Origin: Leptospira meyeri
GTDB taxonomy: Bacteria > Spirochaetota > Leptospiria > Leptospirales > Leptospiraceae
Length of the DNA: 64,000 nucleotides
Assembly: GCF_004368965.1 (NCBI RefSeq)
Contig: NZ_SORO01000001.1
Span: forward strand, 2,388,001 to 2,452,000
Reading direction: 5' to 3'
Position numbers and translations under genes: made by a program. Positions 53,646-64,000 of the stretch are shown piece by piece. Within the stretch, counting starts at the first letter, position 1. Every line of letters starts with the position of its first letter. The notes beneath the pieces are model-generated. The model saw nothing but the letters and a program-made list of their open reading frames with translations, searched no databases and had not been told where the DNA came from.

Positions 53646-54677
53646 ATGGATCTATCCCCTAGACATCGATCTATTTTGAAAGCCTTGGTTGAGGAATTTG
53701 TATCGGACAACAAACCGGTCGGATCCAAAACCCTTTCTGAAAAATACGATATCGGTGTTTCCCCTGCCACCATCCGCTCTTGTTTGGCGGAACTGGAAGA
53801 GATGGGTTTCATCGTGGCAAGGCATACTTCCGGTGGACGGGTTCCTACAGAACGCGGTTACCGGTTGTATGTGGACAGCTTGGTGACTTTGTTTGAGTTA
53901 ACCATGCGCGAGAAACAAAGGATCCAGGAAGAGTATCTTCGGATGCAATTTCGATTGGACCAAGTTCTCATCGCGACATCGAAAGTTTTGGCTTCCCTTT
54001 CGCAATCGGCCAGTGTGGTTCTCGGACCTGAAGGGTCACTGGATACACTCAAACATATTGAACTCATCCATGTAAATGGTGGAGAAGTTCTTATGATTCT
54101 TGTGATGCGGTCAGGTACAGTGCTCAATCGAAATATTTTTTTCGATTACCATATCTCACAAGAGACCTTGTATCAAATTTCAAGGTATTTGAATGATAAC
54201 GTCAAAGGTTTTGACGTTCATGAAATTCAAAGTAATCTGATTCCGCAGATGATGATGAAAAAGGAAGGTCCAGAAGGATTTTCTTTATTTGCACCATCCA
54301 TTGCAAGAGCCATGGGATCAGACAGTTTGTCCGTTGATAACTTGTATATCGATGGGTTAAAAAACTTATATGAAAACTTTAAGGATGAAGAGGAACAATT
54401 AGAAAACATCCTGCATCTATTTGATGAAAAACAGTTCCTCAAAGAGTTTTTTAGCGATTATGTTCCGATGGATGGTGTTTATACCATTATCGGAAAAGAC
54501 GGCAATGAGAAGTTAGGTGGTGTTACCATCATTACCACAAATTACCGTATGGGAGAAAAGAGGATTGGTTCCATGGGAATCATTGGTCCTCAGAGGATGA
54601 ATTACAACAAAGCATTACCTTTGATAGAATTCACTTCGCAGTTGGTTTCTGAAATGATTACGAAATTGAGTAGATAG
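53646..54677 (+). CDS. hrcA: heat-inducible transcription repressor HrcA
   Basis: A 343-residue repressor of the heat-shock operon, binding CIRCE. N-terminal winged helix (SPRHRSILKALVEEFV, GSKTLSEKYDIGVSPATIRSC, LAELEEMGFI, HTSGGRVPTERGYRLYV), then the dimerisation/GroE-sensing domain ending GVTIITTNYRMG. First gene of hrcA-grpE-dnaK-dnaJ under its own CIRCE, so autoregulated. AAGGAT before the ATG. Confidence 0.96.
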   Translation: MDLSPRHRSILKALVEEFVSDNKPVGSKTLSEKYDIGVSPATIRSCLAELEEMGFIVARHTSGGRVPTERGYRLYVDSLVTLFELTMREKQRIQEEYLRMQFRLDQVLIATSKVLASLSQSASVVLGPEGSLDTLKHIELIHVNGGEVLMILVMRSGTVLNRNIFFDYHISQETLYQISRYLNDNVKGFDVHEIQSNLIPQMMMKKEGPEGFSLFAPSIARAMGSDSLSVDNLYIDGLKNLYENFKDEEEQLENILHLFDEKQFLKEFFSDYVPMDGVYTIIGKDGNEKLGGVTIITTNYRMGEKRIGSMGIIGPQRMNYNKALPLIEFTSQLVSEMITKLSR

Positions 54678-54688
54678 TAGGAGGAAAA

Positions 54689-55261
54689 ATGGCAGAAGAA
54701 ACAAATCAGTCCGTGGGTGAACAAAACGTGTCAGTCGAAGAAGGGCAGACCATTACGGATGAAGCCATTGAACAAGCGGTAGAAGGTACTGAGAAAGAAC
54801 TCGATAACGCCAAAAAGGAAATCGAAACTTTAAAAGATTCTTGGTTAAGGGAACGTGCGGAGTTTCAAAACTACAAACGTAGAACCGCAAACGACTTGTT
54901 AAATGCAAGAAAAGAATCCATCAAAAAGTTTGCGGAAGGACTGACTGGTGCTTTGGACAACTTAGAACGAGTTTCTAATGTTCCGAACCAAACTCCGGAA
55001 GTGGTCGCCTTTGTTGAAGGGATCAAGATGGTTCAAAAGGAATTTTATTCCGTATTGGAAAAAGAAGGAATCAAACGTTTAGATCCGAAAGGTATGCCGT
55101 TTGATCCAATGTTAATGGAAGCAATTGCTTCTGAGGAAAGTGCAGAGTTTGTGGAAGAGACGGTTGTGGAAACTTACCAAGCTGGTTATTACCATGAAGA
55201 AGGTGAAAACAAACAATCCATTCGACCTGCACGCGTGAAAGTGGGAAAACCACAAAGTTAA
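54689..55261 (+). CDS. grpE: nucleotide exchange factor GrpE
   Basis: DnaK cochaperone. 190 residues: acidic N-terminus, long coiled-coil helix ([14 protein letters not shown]) and C-terminal beta domain ([29 protein letters not shown]). Strong AGGAGG ribosome binding site, 11 bp after hrcA. Confidence 0.95.
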   Translation: MAEETNQSVGEQNVSVEEGQTITDEAIEQAVEGTEKELDNAKKEIETLKDSWLRERAEFQNYKRRTANDLLNARKESIKKFAEGLTGALDNLERVSNVPNQTPEVVAFVEGIKMVQKEFYSVLEKEGIKRLDPKGMPFDPMLMEAIASEESAEFVEETVVETYQAGYYHEEGENKQSIRPARVKVGKPQS

Positions 55262-55283
55262 TATTAGAAAGAAGGAGAAGACT

Positions 55284-57218
55284 ATGTCTAAGGAAAAAAT
55301 CATAGGTATCGATTTAGGAACCACTAACTCTTGTGTGGCGGTTATGGAAGGTGGAGACCCAGTTGTCATTCAAAACTCAGAAGGGGCAAGAACCACTCCT
55401 TCGATTGTTGCCTTTACTGCAAAGGGTGAAACCATTGTAGGTCAGTTCGCAAAGAACCAGGCAATTACGAATGCAGTAAATACAATCCGTTCTGCGAAAC
55501 GTTTTATCGGTCGTCGATTTAACGAGGCTGGTGACGAAGCAAAGATGGTATCTTACAAAGTGATCCGTGCTGGAAATGACGGTGTAAAATTTGAAACCGT
55601 TTCTGGTGAATTCACTCCACAAGAAATTGCAGCTCGTGTTCTTCAAAAAATGAAGAAAACTGCGGAAGACTTTCTTGGCCATGAAGTAAAAAAAGCAGTT
55701 GTGACTGTTCCTGCTTACTTCAATGACGAACAAAGACAAGCAACAAAAGACGCAGGTCGAATTGCTGGTTTAGAAGTAGAACGTATCATCAACGAACCAA
55801 CTGCGGCAGCTCTTGCTTACGGTTTTGATAAGAAAAAAACCAGTGCTAAGATCGCCGTATATGACTTAGGTGGTGGAACTTTTGACGTTTCTATCCTTGA
55901 GCTTGGTGATGGAGTTTTTGAAGTAAAATCCACAAATGGGGACACTCATCTTGGTGGTGACGACTTTGATAACGTTGTTATGCAGTGGATGATTGATGAA
56001 TTCAAAAAACAAACTGGAATTGATATTTCTGGAGATAAAAACACAGTACAACGTTTGAAAGAAGCTGCTGAAAAAGCTAAAATCGAGTTGTCTGGAACAT
56101 CTTCCACTCAGATCAACCTTCCATTTATCACAGCAGATGCTTCTGGTCCAAAACATTTGGATATGACACTCACCAAAGCAAAGTTTGATGAGATTACGAG
56201 ATCTCTTGTAGAAAGAACTCGAATTCCATGTTTAAATGCATTAAAAGATGCAGGTCTTTCTGCGAGTGAAATCGATGAAGTCATCCTTGTGGGTGGATCG
56301 ATTCGTATCCCTGCGGTGCAAGCTCTTGTAAAAGAAATTTTTGGAAAAGAACCTAACAAATCTGTAAACCCTGATGAAGTAGTAGCCGTTGGTGCTGCGA
56401 TCCAAGGGGGAGTTCTTGCTGGTGATGTAACAGATGTATTGTTACTCGATGTAACTCCACTTTCACTTGGGATTGAAACTCTCGGTGGTGTGATGACAAA
56501 ACTCATCGAAAGAAACACAACCATCCCTACAAGAAAATCGCAAGTGTTCTCTACTGCTGCAGATAGCCAAACAACAGTTTCGGTTCATGTATTACAAGGG
56601 GAACGTGAGATGGCTAGTGCCAATAGAACCCTCGGTCGATTTGACTTAGTGGGAATTCCATCAGCACCAAGAGGAGTACCTCAAATCGAAGTAACATTTG
56701 ATATCGACGCAAACGGTATTGTCCATGTATCTGCGAAAGATTTAGGAACAGGAAAAGAACAAAAGATTCGTATTGAATCTTCTTCGGGACTCTCTGAAGA
56801 AGAAATCAAAAAGATGGTAAAAGATGCAGAAGCTCATGCAGAAGAAGATAAAAAACTTCGCGAAGCTGCTGATACTAAAAACGAATTGGAAGCGATTGTT
56901 TACCAATTAGAAAAAACCATCGGTGAATCTGCTGACAAACTCGACGAATCAGAAAAACAAAGAGCACAGGACGAAATCAAACGCGGCCGTGAAGCTATGG
57001 AATCTGGTGACGTAGAAAGAATGAAGGCTTCTCGTGATTCTATCCAACAAGTTGCAATGCAAATTGGACAAAAGATTTATTCACAAGCAGGTCCTGAAGC
57101 AGGAGCTCCGGGAGCAGAGCAAGCAGGTGCTGCTGGTCAAGGTGCAAGTGAATCTTCTGCCGGTGGCGAAAAGGTCGTTGATGCGGATTACACCGTAGTT
57201 GATGAAGATAAAAAATAA
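55284..57218 (+). CDS. dnaK: chaperone DnaK (Hsp70)
   Basis: A 644-residue Hsp70. ATPase signatures [29 protein letters not shown] and [14 protein letters not shown]; substrate-binding domain with [17 protein letters not shown] and TIPTRKS; Ala/Gly-rich tail ending [14 protein letters not shown]. Cytoplasmic, works with DnaJ and GrpE encoded on either side. GGAG precedes the ATG. Confidence 0.98.
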   Translation: MSKEKIIGIDLGTTNSCVAVMEGGDPVVIQNSEGARTTPSIVAFTAKGETIVGQFAKNQAITNAVNTIRSAKRFIGRRFNEAGDEAKMVSYKVIRAGNDGVKFETVSGEFTPQEIAARVLQKMKKTAEDFLGHEVKKAVVTVPAYFNDEQRQATKDAGRIAGLEVERIINEPTAAALAYGFDKKKTSAKIAVYDLGGGTFDVSILELGDGVFEVKSTNGDTHLGGDDFDNVVMQWMIDEFKKQTGIDISGDKNTVQRLKEAAEKAKIELSGTSSTQINLPFITADASGPKHLDMTLTKAKFDEITRSLVERTRIPCLNALKDAGLSASEIDEVILVGGSIRIPAVQALVKEIFGKEPNKSVNPDEVVAVGAAIQGGVLAGDVTDVLLLDVTPLSLGIETLGGVMTKLIERNTTIPTRKSQVFSTAADSQTTVSVHVLQGEREMASANRTLGRFDLVGIPSAPRGVPQIEVTFDIDANGIVHVSAKDLGTGKEQKIRIESSSGLSEEEIKKMVKDAEAHAEEDKKLREAADTKNELEAIVYQLEKTIGESADKLDESEKQRAQDEIKRGREAMESGDVERMKASRDSIQQVAMQIGQKIYSQAGPEAGAPGAEQAGAAGQGASESSAGGEKVVDADYTVVDEDKK

Positions 57219-57240
57219 ATAGAGAAAAAGAAGTAAAACT

Positions 57241-58368
57241 ATGAGCGACCGTGGTTACTACGAAGTATTAGGCGTTTCGAAAGGTGCCTCTGATGATGAG
57301 ATCAAGAGCGCCTATCGTAAGTTAGCCATTAAATATCACCCTGATAAAAATAAGGGTGATAAAGAAGCGGAAGAAAAATTCAAAGAGGCAACCGAAGCCT
57401 ATGAAGTGTTACGTGATGCACAAAAACGTGCGGCGTACGATCAATACGGCAAGGCAGGCGTGAATGCGGGAGCCGGCGGAGGATACGGAGCAGGTGCTTA
57501 TACAGACTTCTCCGATATCTTCGGTGACTTTGGCGACATCTTCAGTGAGTTTTTCGGAGGCGGAGGTGGTGGCGGTAGCCGCGGTGGTGGAAGAAGGTCC
57601 GGTCCTCAAAGAGGATCGGATTTACGTTATAATTTAGAAGTTAGTTTAGAAGATGCAGCTCTCGGAAAAGAATATAAAATAGAAATCCCGCGACTTGAAA
57701 CTTGTGTGGATTGTTCTGGATCGGGAGCAGCAAAAGGATCTTCACCTACAGTTTGTCCTGATTGTTCGGGAACAGGCCAAGTGCGAAGAACCCAAGGTTT
57801 TTTTAGTGTGACCACCACTTGTCCACGTTGTAAAGGAAAAGGAAAAGTCATTTCCAATCCTTGTAAAACTTGCAAGGGTGAGGGACTAACAGAGAAAAGA
57901 CGAACAATTCATATTAAAATTCCTGCAGGTGTTGAATCTGGTAGCCGACTCAAAGTTTCTGGTGAAGGTGAGTCTGGCCCGAACGGTGGTCCAAGTGGTG
58001 ATTTGTATGTAGTAACACATATCAAAAAACACCCAACCTTTGAACGCCAAGGAAACGATTTAATTGTTCAAAAAACAATTTCTTTGTCTATGGCTTGCCT
58101 AGGTGGTGAGATCGAAGTGCCTTCGATTGATGGAAAGACCATCAACTTAAAAATTCCAGAAGGAACGGAAAGTGGACAAATCTTCCGCTTAAAAGGACAT
58201 GGAATCCCATACCTTGGTTCTTATGGCAAAGGAGACCAACACGTGATCATTAAAGTGGAAATTCCTAAGAAACTTTCTAAAAAACAGAGAGAACTTATGG
58301 AAGAATTTGCCCGTGAGTCCGGCGAAAAGGTCGGCAGTGGTGGAAAATCTAAGTTGTTTTTCCGCTGA
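57241..58368 (+). CDS. dnaJ: chaperone DnaJ (Hsp40)
   Basis: A 375-residue type I J-protein. J domain with YHPDKNKG (HPD at about 34), Gly/Phe region (FGGGGGGG), four zinc-binding CXXCXGXG repeats ([32 protein letters not shown]) and the C-terminal client-binding domains. Last heat-shock gene of the operon; the oxidoreductase gene follows after 24 bp. Confidence 0.97.
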   Translation: MSDRGYYEVLGVSKGASDDEIKSAYRKLAIKYHPDKNKGDKEAEEKFKEATEAYEVLRDAQKRAAYDQYGKAGVNAGAGGGYGAGAYTDFSDIFGDFGDIFSEFFGGGGGGGSRGGGRRSGPQRGSDLRYNLEVSLEDAALGKEYKIEIPRLETCVDCSGSGAAKGSSPTVCPDCSGTGQVRRTQGFFSVTTTCPRCKGKGKVISNPCKTCKGEGLTEKRRTIHIKIPAGVESGSRLKVSGEGESGPNGGPSGDLYVVTHIKKHPTFERQGNDLIVQKTISLSMACLGGEIEVPSIDGKTINLKIPEGTESGQIFRLKGHGIPYLGSYGKGDQHVIIKVEIPKKLSKKQRELMEEFARESGEKVGSGGKSKLFFR

Positions 58369-58392
58369 ACTTTTGGAGTATTGAGAGCATCT

Positions 58393-59355
58393 ATGGATAA
58401 AAAAGTCCGACTCGGAGTCATTGGTACTGGCCACATGGGCCAATACCACGTAAACGTTGCTAAACAGCTTTCTGATGCTGAACTCATCGGAATATTTGAT
58501 GCCAACTTGGAACGCGCCAATCAAATTGCTGAAAAACATAAAACAAAAGCGTTTCCTACTGTGGAAGAATTGTTAAAGGAAACGGATGCTATTGTAATTG
58601 CCGCTCCTACTTTCCTTCATCATAAAATCGCAAAACAAGCATTAACTGAAAAGAAACATGTTTTGGTTGAAAAACCAATTTCACAAACAGTGGAAGAAGC
58701 AAAAGAACTTGTGGCTTTAGCAAAACAGAACAACTTAATTTTGCAAGTTGGACACGTGGAAAGGTTTAATGGAGCCGTTTTGGAACTTGGAAAAATTGCC
58801 GAACATCCACTTCTCATTGAATCCAGAAGGATTGCACCTTATAATAGCCGAATCACTGATGTTGGTGTTGTTTTGGATATGATGATCCATGACATTGACA
58901 TCGTTTTAAACTTGGTGAAATCAGAAGTGACGAATGTCAAAGCAGTTGGATCATCAATTGTATCCAATCATGAAGATGTTGCAAGCGTGGTTCTTACTTT
59001 TGCAAATGGATGTGTTGCATCACTCAATGCTTCACGTGCTTCCCAAGCAAAAATTAGAACACTCAATATCTCTCAAAAAGATTCTTATGTATTTCTAGAT
59101 TTTACAAACCAAGAAATTGAGTTACATAGACAAGCAAGTTCTACCACTCAACTTGGTACTGGAGAAATCAAATACAGACAAGAATCCATCGTAGAAAAAA
59201 TCTTTGTTCACAAAGATAACCCACTCAAACAGGAACATGAACACTTTGTAAAATGTATTAAAGGAGAATCCGAGCCAATGGTGAAAGGTGATTCTGATAT
59301 CAAAACATTAGAAGTGGCTTATAAGATCCTGGAAGAAATTCACGGAAAAAAATAA
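58393..59355 (+). CDS. Gfo/Idh/MocA family oxidoreductase
   Basis: A 320-residue NAD(P)-dependent sugar oxidoreductase. Rossmann motif GVIGTGHMGQYH at the N-terminus, VLVEKPISQT with the catalytic Lys, VGHVERFN, and VLDMMIHDIDI. This version (VGHVERF plus MMIHDID) is common among enzymes acting on UDP-sugars; one possibility is GnnA (UDP-GlcNAc 3-dehydrogenase), which Leptospira needs for its diamino lipid A, but no gnnB is adjacent, so this is uncertain. ATG 58393 preferred over TTG 58381. Overlaps yqgE by 1 bp. Confidence 0.85.
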   Translation: MDKKVRLGVIGTGHMGQYHVNVAKQLSDAELIGIFDANLERANQIAEKHKTKAFPTVEELLKETDAIVIAAPTFLHHKIAKQALTEKKHVLVEKPISQTVEEAKELVALAKQNNLILQVGHVERFNGAVLELGKIAEHPLLIESRRIAPYNSRITDVGVVLDMMIHDIDIVLNLVKSEVTNVKAVGSSIVSNHEDVASVVLTFANGCVASLNASRASQAKIRTLNISQKDSYVFLDFTNQEIELHRQASSTTQLGTGEIKYRQESIVEKIFVHKDNPLKQEHEHFVKCIKGESEPMVKGDSDIKTLEVAYKILEEIHGKK

Positions 59356-59921
59356 TGACGAATATTCCTGATTCAACTCGCGGAAAGTTACTCATTTCCA
59401 ATTCCAGTGTGATTCAGGATTTTTTTCACAAATCCGTTGTCCTTATGGTAGACCATGACGACGACGGGGCTTTTGGTCTGGTTTTAAACAAACCTACTGA
59501 CCAAACCATGGAATCCTTAATCAAAAATCTCCCTGATACTGCATATGCAAGCAAACAAGTGTTTTCTGGTGGTCCAGTGGACAATATGTTCGTATCCATT
59601 CTTCATAATGGAAAACAAACAGAAGATCCTGGTGTTGAAATTGTTCCTGGTATCTATATGGCGAGAAGTTTTGATACAATGATCGAAGTTCTTTCCTCTG
59701 ACCAAATTCAGTTTCGTGTTCTACAGGGATACGCAGGTTGGTCTTCTGGCCAATTGGAAAGCGAGTTTGAAAGATTGTCTTGGGTTGTTTCAGATTTAGT
59801 TGATGAATCAATCGTTTTTAGCGAAGATGAGTCTGAGGTTGTGTGGCGAGAAGCTCTTCGTAACAAAGGTGGAATCTACAAATACTTTGTTGACCATACA
59901 AAAGATCCATCTCTCAATTGA
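59355..59921 (+). CDS. yqgE: YqgE/AlgH family protein (UPF0301)
   Basis: A 188-residue protein with family features: GKLLISNSSVIQDFFHKSVVLM at the N-terminus, DDDGAFGLVLNKPTD, VFSGGPVD and VLQGYAGWSSGQLESE. Cytoplasmic; no defined biochemical function. Its start overlaps the previous stop (TAATG). Confidence 0.93.
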   Translation: MTNIPDSTRGKLLISNSSVIQDFFHKSVVLMVDHDDDGAFGLVLNKPTDQTMESLIKNLPDTAYASKQVFSGGPVDNMFVSILHNGKQTEDPGVEIVPGIYMARSFDTMIEVLSSDQIQFRVLQGYAGWSSGQLESEFERLSWVVSDLVDESIVFSEDESEVVWREALRNKGGIYKYFVDHTKDPSLN

Positions 59922-59942
59922 TTCACTGAATTAGTCACCGAT

Positions 59943-60692
59943 ATGAAACTATCATCCAAAAAGATTGTGCTCAGTTCGGGTTCCTCTCCTTTAGGAAAAG
60001 AACTTTTACCACTCCTATTAACAGAAGGAGCACTTGTTGTCGTAGGTGACTCAAATCCTGAAGAAATTCCCAATCATCCCAATCTTCAAAAGTATAAAAT
60101 CGATACGACCAAACCAGAACAGATGGAACGTTTGATTGAATCGGCCATTGAAACTTTAGATAAAATTGATGTCTTTATTTTAAATTCTGAGCAAATCACT
60201 TATGCGGAGGATGAAAAAGAAGATTGGAACAGATTAAAAGTTTTATTCAATGCAAACACTTTAGCGCCCATTCACACCATACAACGATTAACGAATTTAA
60301 TTTCTGTTGGGCTTCATATAGTCGTAGTTAGTTCCGATTTAAGTAAAACTCCAACTCCAGGATTTGGATTGTATGGATCTTCTAAATCTGCTTTGGATTA
60401 TTTTTGGGATTCCTTTCGTGGACAAATAGGAAGAGAGTTTCGATTCTCTCGAGTCATTGCTTTGGAACCGAAACTTTCTCTGCCAAACCGACTGGCAAAG
60501 CGAGTTTTGAAATCAGTAATCAGACCAAAAAAACGCCGGTACGAACATTTTTACCAATTGGGAAATCGGGTTTTGTTAAAATTTTTGCCTTTTTTGAGTT
60601 TTTTCCGAACCTTGGCCTATGCTTTTCGCTTAAAACAAGAGAAAAAGAGAAAAATTTCTTCGAACGATCTCTCACAGACTACTGAAAATTAA
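59943..60692 (+). CDS. short-chain dehydrogenase/reductase-like protein
   Basis: A 249-residue SDR-type protein. LSSGSSPLGKELLPLL (variant of the TGxxxGIG cofactor loop), VFILNSEQ (N-loop), Ser in VVVSSDLSK and the YGSSKSA active-site Tyr-Lys pair (about 145). C-terminal 50 residues are basic and hydrophobic, perhaps membrane-associated. The cofactor loop lacks the usual second Gly, so activity is uncertain. Confidence 0.78.
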   Translation: MKLSSKKIVLSSGSSPLGKELLPLLLTEGALVVVGDSNPEEIPNHPNLQKYKIDTTKPEQMERLIESAIETLDKIDVFILNSEQITYAEDEKEDWNRLKVLFNANTLAPIHTIQRLTNLISVGLHIVVVSSDLSKTPTPGFGLYGSSKSALDYFWDSFRGQIGREFRFSRVIALEPKLSLPNRLAKRVLKSVIRPKKRRYEHFYQLGNRVLLKFLPFLSFFRTLAYAFRLKQEKKRKISSNDLSQTTEN

Positions 60693-60869
60693 TCATTCAG
60701 TACTCTTTGTAAACACTCCCACCCTTCCATTTTTTTTGATGCTTAATTTATAAACAGAAAAATGCCACCTCTCTGTCTACTTATGTCGGATGGAGTTCTA
60801 ATCCATGGTTTTGGTCATTTCTTCCATTTGGTACAAATATTGCTAACTAAGTAAGCAGAGGGTACCCCT

Positions 60870-62294
60870 ATGTTTATCGCAGACTATAGTGCCAAAAATA
60901 TATATGATGAGATGTTTTCCAGCGAAGGTTTTCCTCGCAAAAGTTACGACTTCGTAAAAACAAAAATGGAGAGTTTGGGTGGGATCGAACTCGTAAAACG
61001 TAGTACTTCGGCAGAAAGGGCCCTCATGTCACTTGGGATCACCTTTACTTTGTATGGTGATGGCGGAGAACAAGAAAGGATCATGCCTTTTGATGTCATT
61101 CCTCGTATTGTTCCAAGTGAAGAATGGATCAGTATGGAAAAAGGACTCAAACAAAGAATCCAAGCACTCAATTTATTTTTAACAGATATTTATGGAGAAG
61201 GAAAAATTCTAAAAGATAAAATCATTCCTCGCGAATTGATTGAGTCGAGCTCTGGATACCTCAAACAGTGTATTGGTTTAAAACCTCCCAAAGATATTTG
61301 GATTCATATTACTGGTACGGATTTGGTGCGGGATGGAGCTGGTGCCTTCCATGTATTGGAAGATAACTTACGTTGTCCATCTGGTGTATCTTATGTATTG
61401 GAAAATCGTGAAGTGATGAAACGAACCTTTCCTGAACTTTTTGAAAAGTTAAACATCCGCCAGGTTTATGATTATCCTTATCACTTAAGATCAATGTTGG
61501 AGAATCTAACCGACGTAGTTGATCCAGTAATTGCTGTTTGGACTCCTGGTGTTTTTAACTCTGCTTATTACGAACATAGTTTTTTGGCGCAAAAGATGGG
61601 AGTGTATCTTGTTGAAGGATCCGATCTCATCGTTGAAAATCATAAAGTTTATATGAAAACGACCAAAGGACTTCGTAAAGTCGATGTGATTTATCGAAGA
61701 ATCGATGATACCTTTATGGATCAGTCAAGTTTTAGACCGGACTCTTTACTTGGTGTGAAAGGAATTTTTGAAGCATTCAAAAGAGGGAACGTAGCACTTG
61801 CCAATGCTCCGGGAACTGGTGTTGCAGATGATAAAGTAATTTATTCTTATGTTCCTAAGATCATTAAATACTACTTAGGTGAAGAACCCATCATTCCGAA
61901 TGTTCCTACTTACCTTTGTTCCGAAGAAGCCGATTTAAAATTTGTTTTGGATAACATTCATAACCTAGTTGTAAAGGCTGCAAATGGTGCTGGTGGTTAC
62001 GGAATGATCATTGGTCCGAAAGCAAGTAAACAAGAACAAGAAGATTTTAAGGAACTGATCAAATCAGATCCAAGAAATTATATTGCTCAACCGGTTTTAA
62101 ATCTTTCGACAGTTCCTACACTCATTGCAGATAAAATCGAGTCAAGGCATGTTGATTTAAGGCCGTTCATATTGTACGGTAAAGATATTTACGTAATGCC
62201 GGGTGGTTTAACTCGTGTAGCGCTTCGTAAAGGATCACTTGTGGTCAATTCATCCCAGGGAGGCGGTTCAAAAGACACCTGGGTATTAGGATAA
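60870..62294 (+). CDS. circularly permuted ATP-grasp protein (DUF404/DUF407)
   Basis: A 474-residue protein. Family marks: [51 protein letters not shown]-like ([12 protein letters not shown]) and the C-terminal [17 protein letters not shown] and [13 protein letters not shown]. Predicted ATP-dependent amide-bond (amidoligase) enzyme by family analyses. First of a three-gene set with an alpha-E protein and a transglutaminase-like protein. A 177-bp gap with no recognised feature precedes it. Confidence 0.9.
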   Translation: MFIADYSAKNIYDEMFSSEGFPRKSYDFVKTKMESLGGIELVKRSTSAERALMSLGITFTLYGDGGEQERIMPFDVIPRIVPSEEWISMEKGLKQRIQALNLFLTDIYGEGKILKDKIIPRELIESSSGYLKQCIGLKPPKDIWIHITGTDLVRDGAGAFHVLEDNLRCPSGVSYVLENREVMKRTFPELFEKLNIRQVYDYPYHLRSMLENLTDVVDPVIAVWTPGVFNSAYYEHSFLAQKMGVYLVEGSDLIVENHKVYMKTTKGLRKVDVIYRRIDDTFMDQSSFRPDSLLGVKGIFEAFKRGNVALANAPGTGVADDKVIYSYVPKIIKYYLGEEPIIPNVPTYLCSEEADLKFVLDNIHNLVVKAANGAGGYGMIIGPKASKQEQEDFKELIKSDPRNYIAQPVLNLSTVPTLIADKIESRHVDLRPFILYGKDIYVMPGGLTRVALRKGSLVVNSSQGGGSKDTWVLG

Positions 62295-62303
62295 AGGTGT
62301 TAT

Positions 62304-63272
62304 ATGTTAAGCCGAGTTGCCGAATCAGTTTTTTGGATGAATCGATACATCGAGAGAGCAGAAAATTACTCAAGATTTATTGATGTCAATCACCAGCTAT
62401 CTTTAGATTTGCACGATGAGGTACCTAACCAGTGGTTGCCTCTTGTGCATACAACAGGTGATGTAGAATTATTTGAAAAAAGGTATTCTAGTCCAAGTCC
62501 GGTCAATGTCATAAGGTTTATGACTTTTGATGAAGAGAATCCGAATTCCATTTTTCAATGTCTTTCAAGAGCCCGTGAGAATGCCCGAACCATTCGTGAA
62601 AACATTTCTACTTCTATGTGGGAAGTGTTAAACGAGTTTTATCTCTTCGTGAAAGACTATCGTAAAGTTTACTTAGAAAGTTCTGAAATACACGGAGATA
62701 CTCTTTCGATGGGGCTCTCAGACTTTCTCAGTACAGTTCGAAAAAGCTGCCAAAGTTTTTATGGATGTTCCGATGCTACCATCTCTCATGATGAGGTTTG
62801 GAACTTTTCTTTACTTGGAAGATTTTTAGAACGAGCAGACAAAACCACAAGAATTCTCGATATGAAGTACTTTATCCTGCTTCCTTCTGTTCATGATGTG
62901 GGTTCTACTTTAGATTTATTACAGTGGTTATCCCTATTGAAATCAGCATCTGCGCATGAGATGTACAACCAAAAGTACAAACGTGTTGATCCCACTGATA
63001 TTGCTGAATTTTTGATTTTGAATGAAACCTTTCCTCGGTCCATTTTCTTTTGTATCCAAGAGATGCAAGAGGCTTTGGAAAAAATTTCTGGAATTAAGGA
63101 AGGTTTGCCAAGGAACTTAGCGCAAGATGCAACTACAGTTTATTTAAATCGGTTGCGATCAGAAAATATCAAATCCATTTTTGATAAAGGTCTACATGAA
63201 TACTTAGATGATATTCAGATAGAACTCAATCATATAGGTTCCAAAATTGTGGAACGATTTTTTACAAACTAA
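62304..63272 (+). CDS. alpha-E domain protein (DUF403)
   Basis: A 322-residue all-helical protein: MLSRVAESVFWMNRYIERAENYSRFID at the N-terminus (conserved in the family), AREN-ARTIRENIS segment and FSLLGRFLERADKTTRILD. Function unknown; always found next to the permuted ATP-grasp gene. Starts 9 bp after it. Confidence 0.9.
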   Translation: MLSRVAESVFWMNRYIERAENYSRFIDVNHQLSLDLHDEVPNQWLPLVHTTGDVELFEKRYSSPSPVNVIRFMTFDEENPNSIFQCLSRARENARTIRENISTSMWEVLNEFYLFVKDYRKVYLESSEIHGDTLSMGLSDFLSTVRKSCQSFYGCSDATISHDEVWNFSLLGRFLERADKTTRILDMKYFILLPSVHDVGSTLDLLQWLSLLKSASAHEMYNQKYKRVDPTDIAEFLILNETFPRSIFFCIQEMQEALEKISGIKEGLPRNLAQDATTVYLNRLRSENIKSIFDKGLHEYLDDIQIELNHIGSKIVERFFTN

Positions 63273-63274
63273 CT

Positions 63275-64000
63275 ATGAGTATACGAGTTGCACTGTCCCA
63301 TATTACAACCTACCAATATGATAAGTCGATAAAATTATCACCGCATGTGATCCGGCTTAGGCCAGCTCCACATACCAAAAATCATATTGTTTCTTATTCT
63401 CTAAATATTCTACCGGAACAAAAATTTCTCAACTGGCAACAAGATCCATTTGGAAATTATTTGGCTCGATTGGTATTTCCAGAAAAAACCAATATCTTAC
63501 AAGTAGCTGTTGATTTAGTTACGGATTTAAAGGTAATCAATCCTTTTGATTTTTTTGTAGAGGAGTATGCAGAGAACTTTCCTTTTACATATGATAAGGT
63601 ATTAAAAAAGGAATTAACTCCTTATTTAAAAGTTAAAAAACCTGGAAAGTTACTGACTCCTTACCTAAAAACAATCGATAAAACTCCGAGAAGAACGGTT
63701 GAATTTTTAGTTGCTTTGAATGCAAAAATATACTCTGACATTGGTTATGTGATCCGGATGGAACCAGGTATCCAAACTCCAGAATTCACTCTTTCTTCAA
63801 GAATGGGATCCTGTCGCGATTCTGCTTATTTACTCGTACAGATTTTGAGAAATATGGGTCTTGCTGCTAGATTTGTATCTGGTTATTTGATCCAATTAAA
63901 AGCCGATGTAAAGTCACTCGATGGACCATCCGGTGCGGAATCTGATTTCACTGACTTACATGCTTGGGCGGAAGTTTATATCCCTGGCGCTGGTTGGGTG
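63275..64000 (+). CDS. transglutaminase-like protein, truncated by window
   Basis: First 242 residues of a larger protein. N-terminal beta domain (ALSHITTYQYDKSIKLSPHV, LRPAPH) and transglutaminase core with GSCRDSAYLLVQIL (catalytic Cys about 179) and DLHAWAEVYIPGAGW (catalytic His). Long members of this family also carry a DUF2126 amidoligase-like domain; not visible here. It starts 2 bp after the alpha-E stop. Third gene of the set. Confidence 0.9.
   Translation, partial: MSIRVALSHITTYQYDKSIKLSPHVIRLRPAPHTKNHIVSYSLNILPEQKFLNWQQDPFGNYLARLVFPEKTNILQVAVDLVTDLKVINPFDFFVEEYAENFPFTYDKVLKKELTPYLKVKKPGKLLTPYLKTIDKTPRRTVEFLVALNAKIYSDIGYVIRMEPGIQTPEFTLSSRMGSCRDSAYLLVQILRNMGLAARFVSGYLIQLKADVKSLDGPSGAESDFTDLHAWAEVYIPGAGWV

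Overview
The window looks like chromosomal DNA of a spirochaete of the genus Leptospira, most likely one of the free-living (saprophytic) species. The indications are a plant-plastid-type ferredoxin-NADP reductase as described in Leptospira, tandem TRL-like lipoproteins, an HmuY-type lipoprotein next to a TonB receptor, many lipoproteins with relaxed lipoboxes, flagellar FliG together with an LPS/Kdo gene (kdsD), moderate-to-low GC, and frequent TTG/GTG starts. This assignment is inference from gene content; no rRNA or tRNA gene is present in the window.

Layout. 1-3.3 kb: truncated queE, a VWA-STAS fusion protein, a PC4-like ssDNA-binding protein and FNR. 3.4-8.5 kb: a DUF3015 protein facing a four-gene operon (lipoprotein, HmuY-like lipoprotein, TonB receptor, HEARH-motif exported protein) with a Fur-like palindrome at its promoter, probably for haem or iron uptake. 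8.5-17.3 kb: a PAS-GGDEF-EAL protein, an M23 peptidase, membrane proteins, a TetR/metallo-beta-lactamase pair, fliG and an HTH regulator. 17.3-27.1 kb: a palindromic operator and a candidate structured RNA, a GDPD lipoprotein, two TRL-like lipoproteins, an M1 aminopeptidase, a tandem-domain amidase, a GMC oxidoreductase with its small partner, and a TPR protein.

27.1-36.3 kb: a tight operon (TonB-like, NusG-like, kdsD, aroD) divergent from aroC, then a response regulator, a short nuoG plus nuoI behind a strong promoter, an unknown exported protein and a thiolase. 36.3-40.2 kb: an AT-rich stretch with a cluster of palindromic repeats, a DUF35 protein (the usual thiolase partner), a DUF1801 protein and a hybrid histidine kinase. 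40.2-46.5 kb: an RND efflux operon. 46.5-53.5 kb: a GH13 glucosidase, glnD, a membrane protein, a DUF2961 (GH172-type) exported protein and a diguanylate cyclase.

53.5-64 kb: a heat-shock operon hrcA-grpE-dnaK-dnaJ with a perfect CIRCE operator, followed by a Gfo/Idh/MocA oxidoreductase, yqgE and an SDR protein. The window ends in a conserved trio: a circularly permuted ATP-grasp protein, an alpha-E protein and a transglutaminase-like protein that runs off the end. Most of the window is ordinary core chromosome. The least explained parts are the palindrome cluster at 36.3-36.7 kb, the operator plus hairpin RNA region at 17.35-17.52 kb, the ATP-grasp/alpha-E/transglutaminase trio, and the VWA-STAS fusion.
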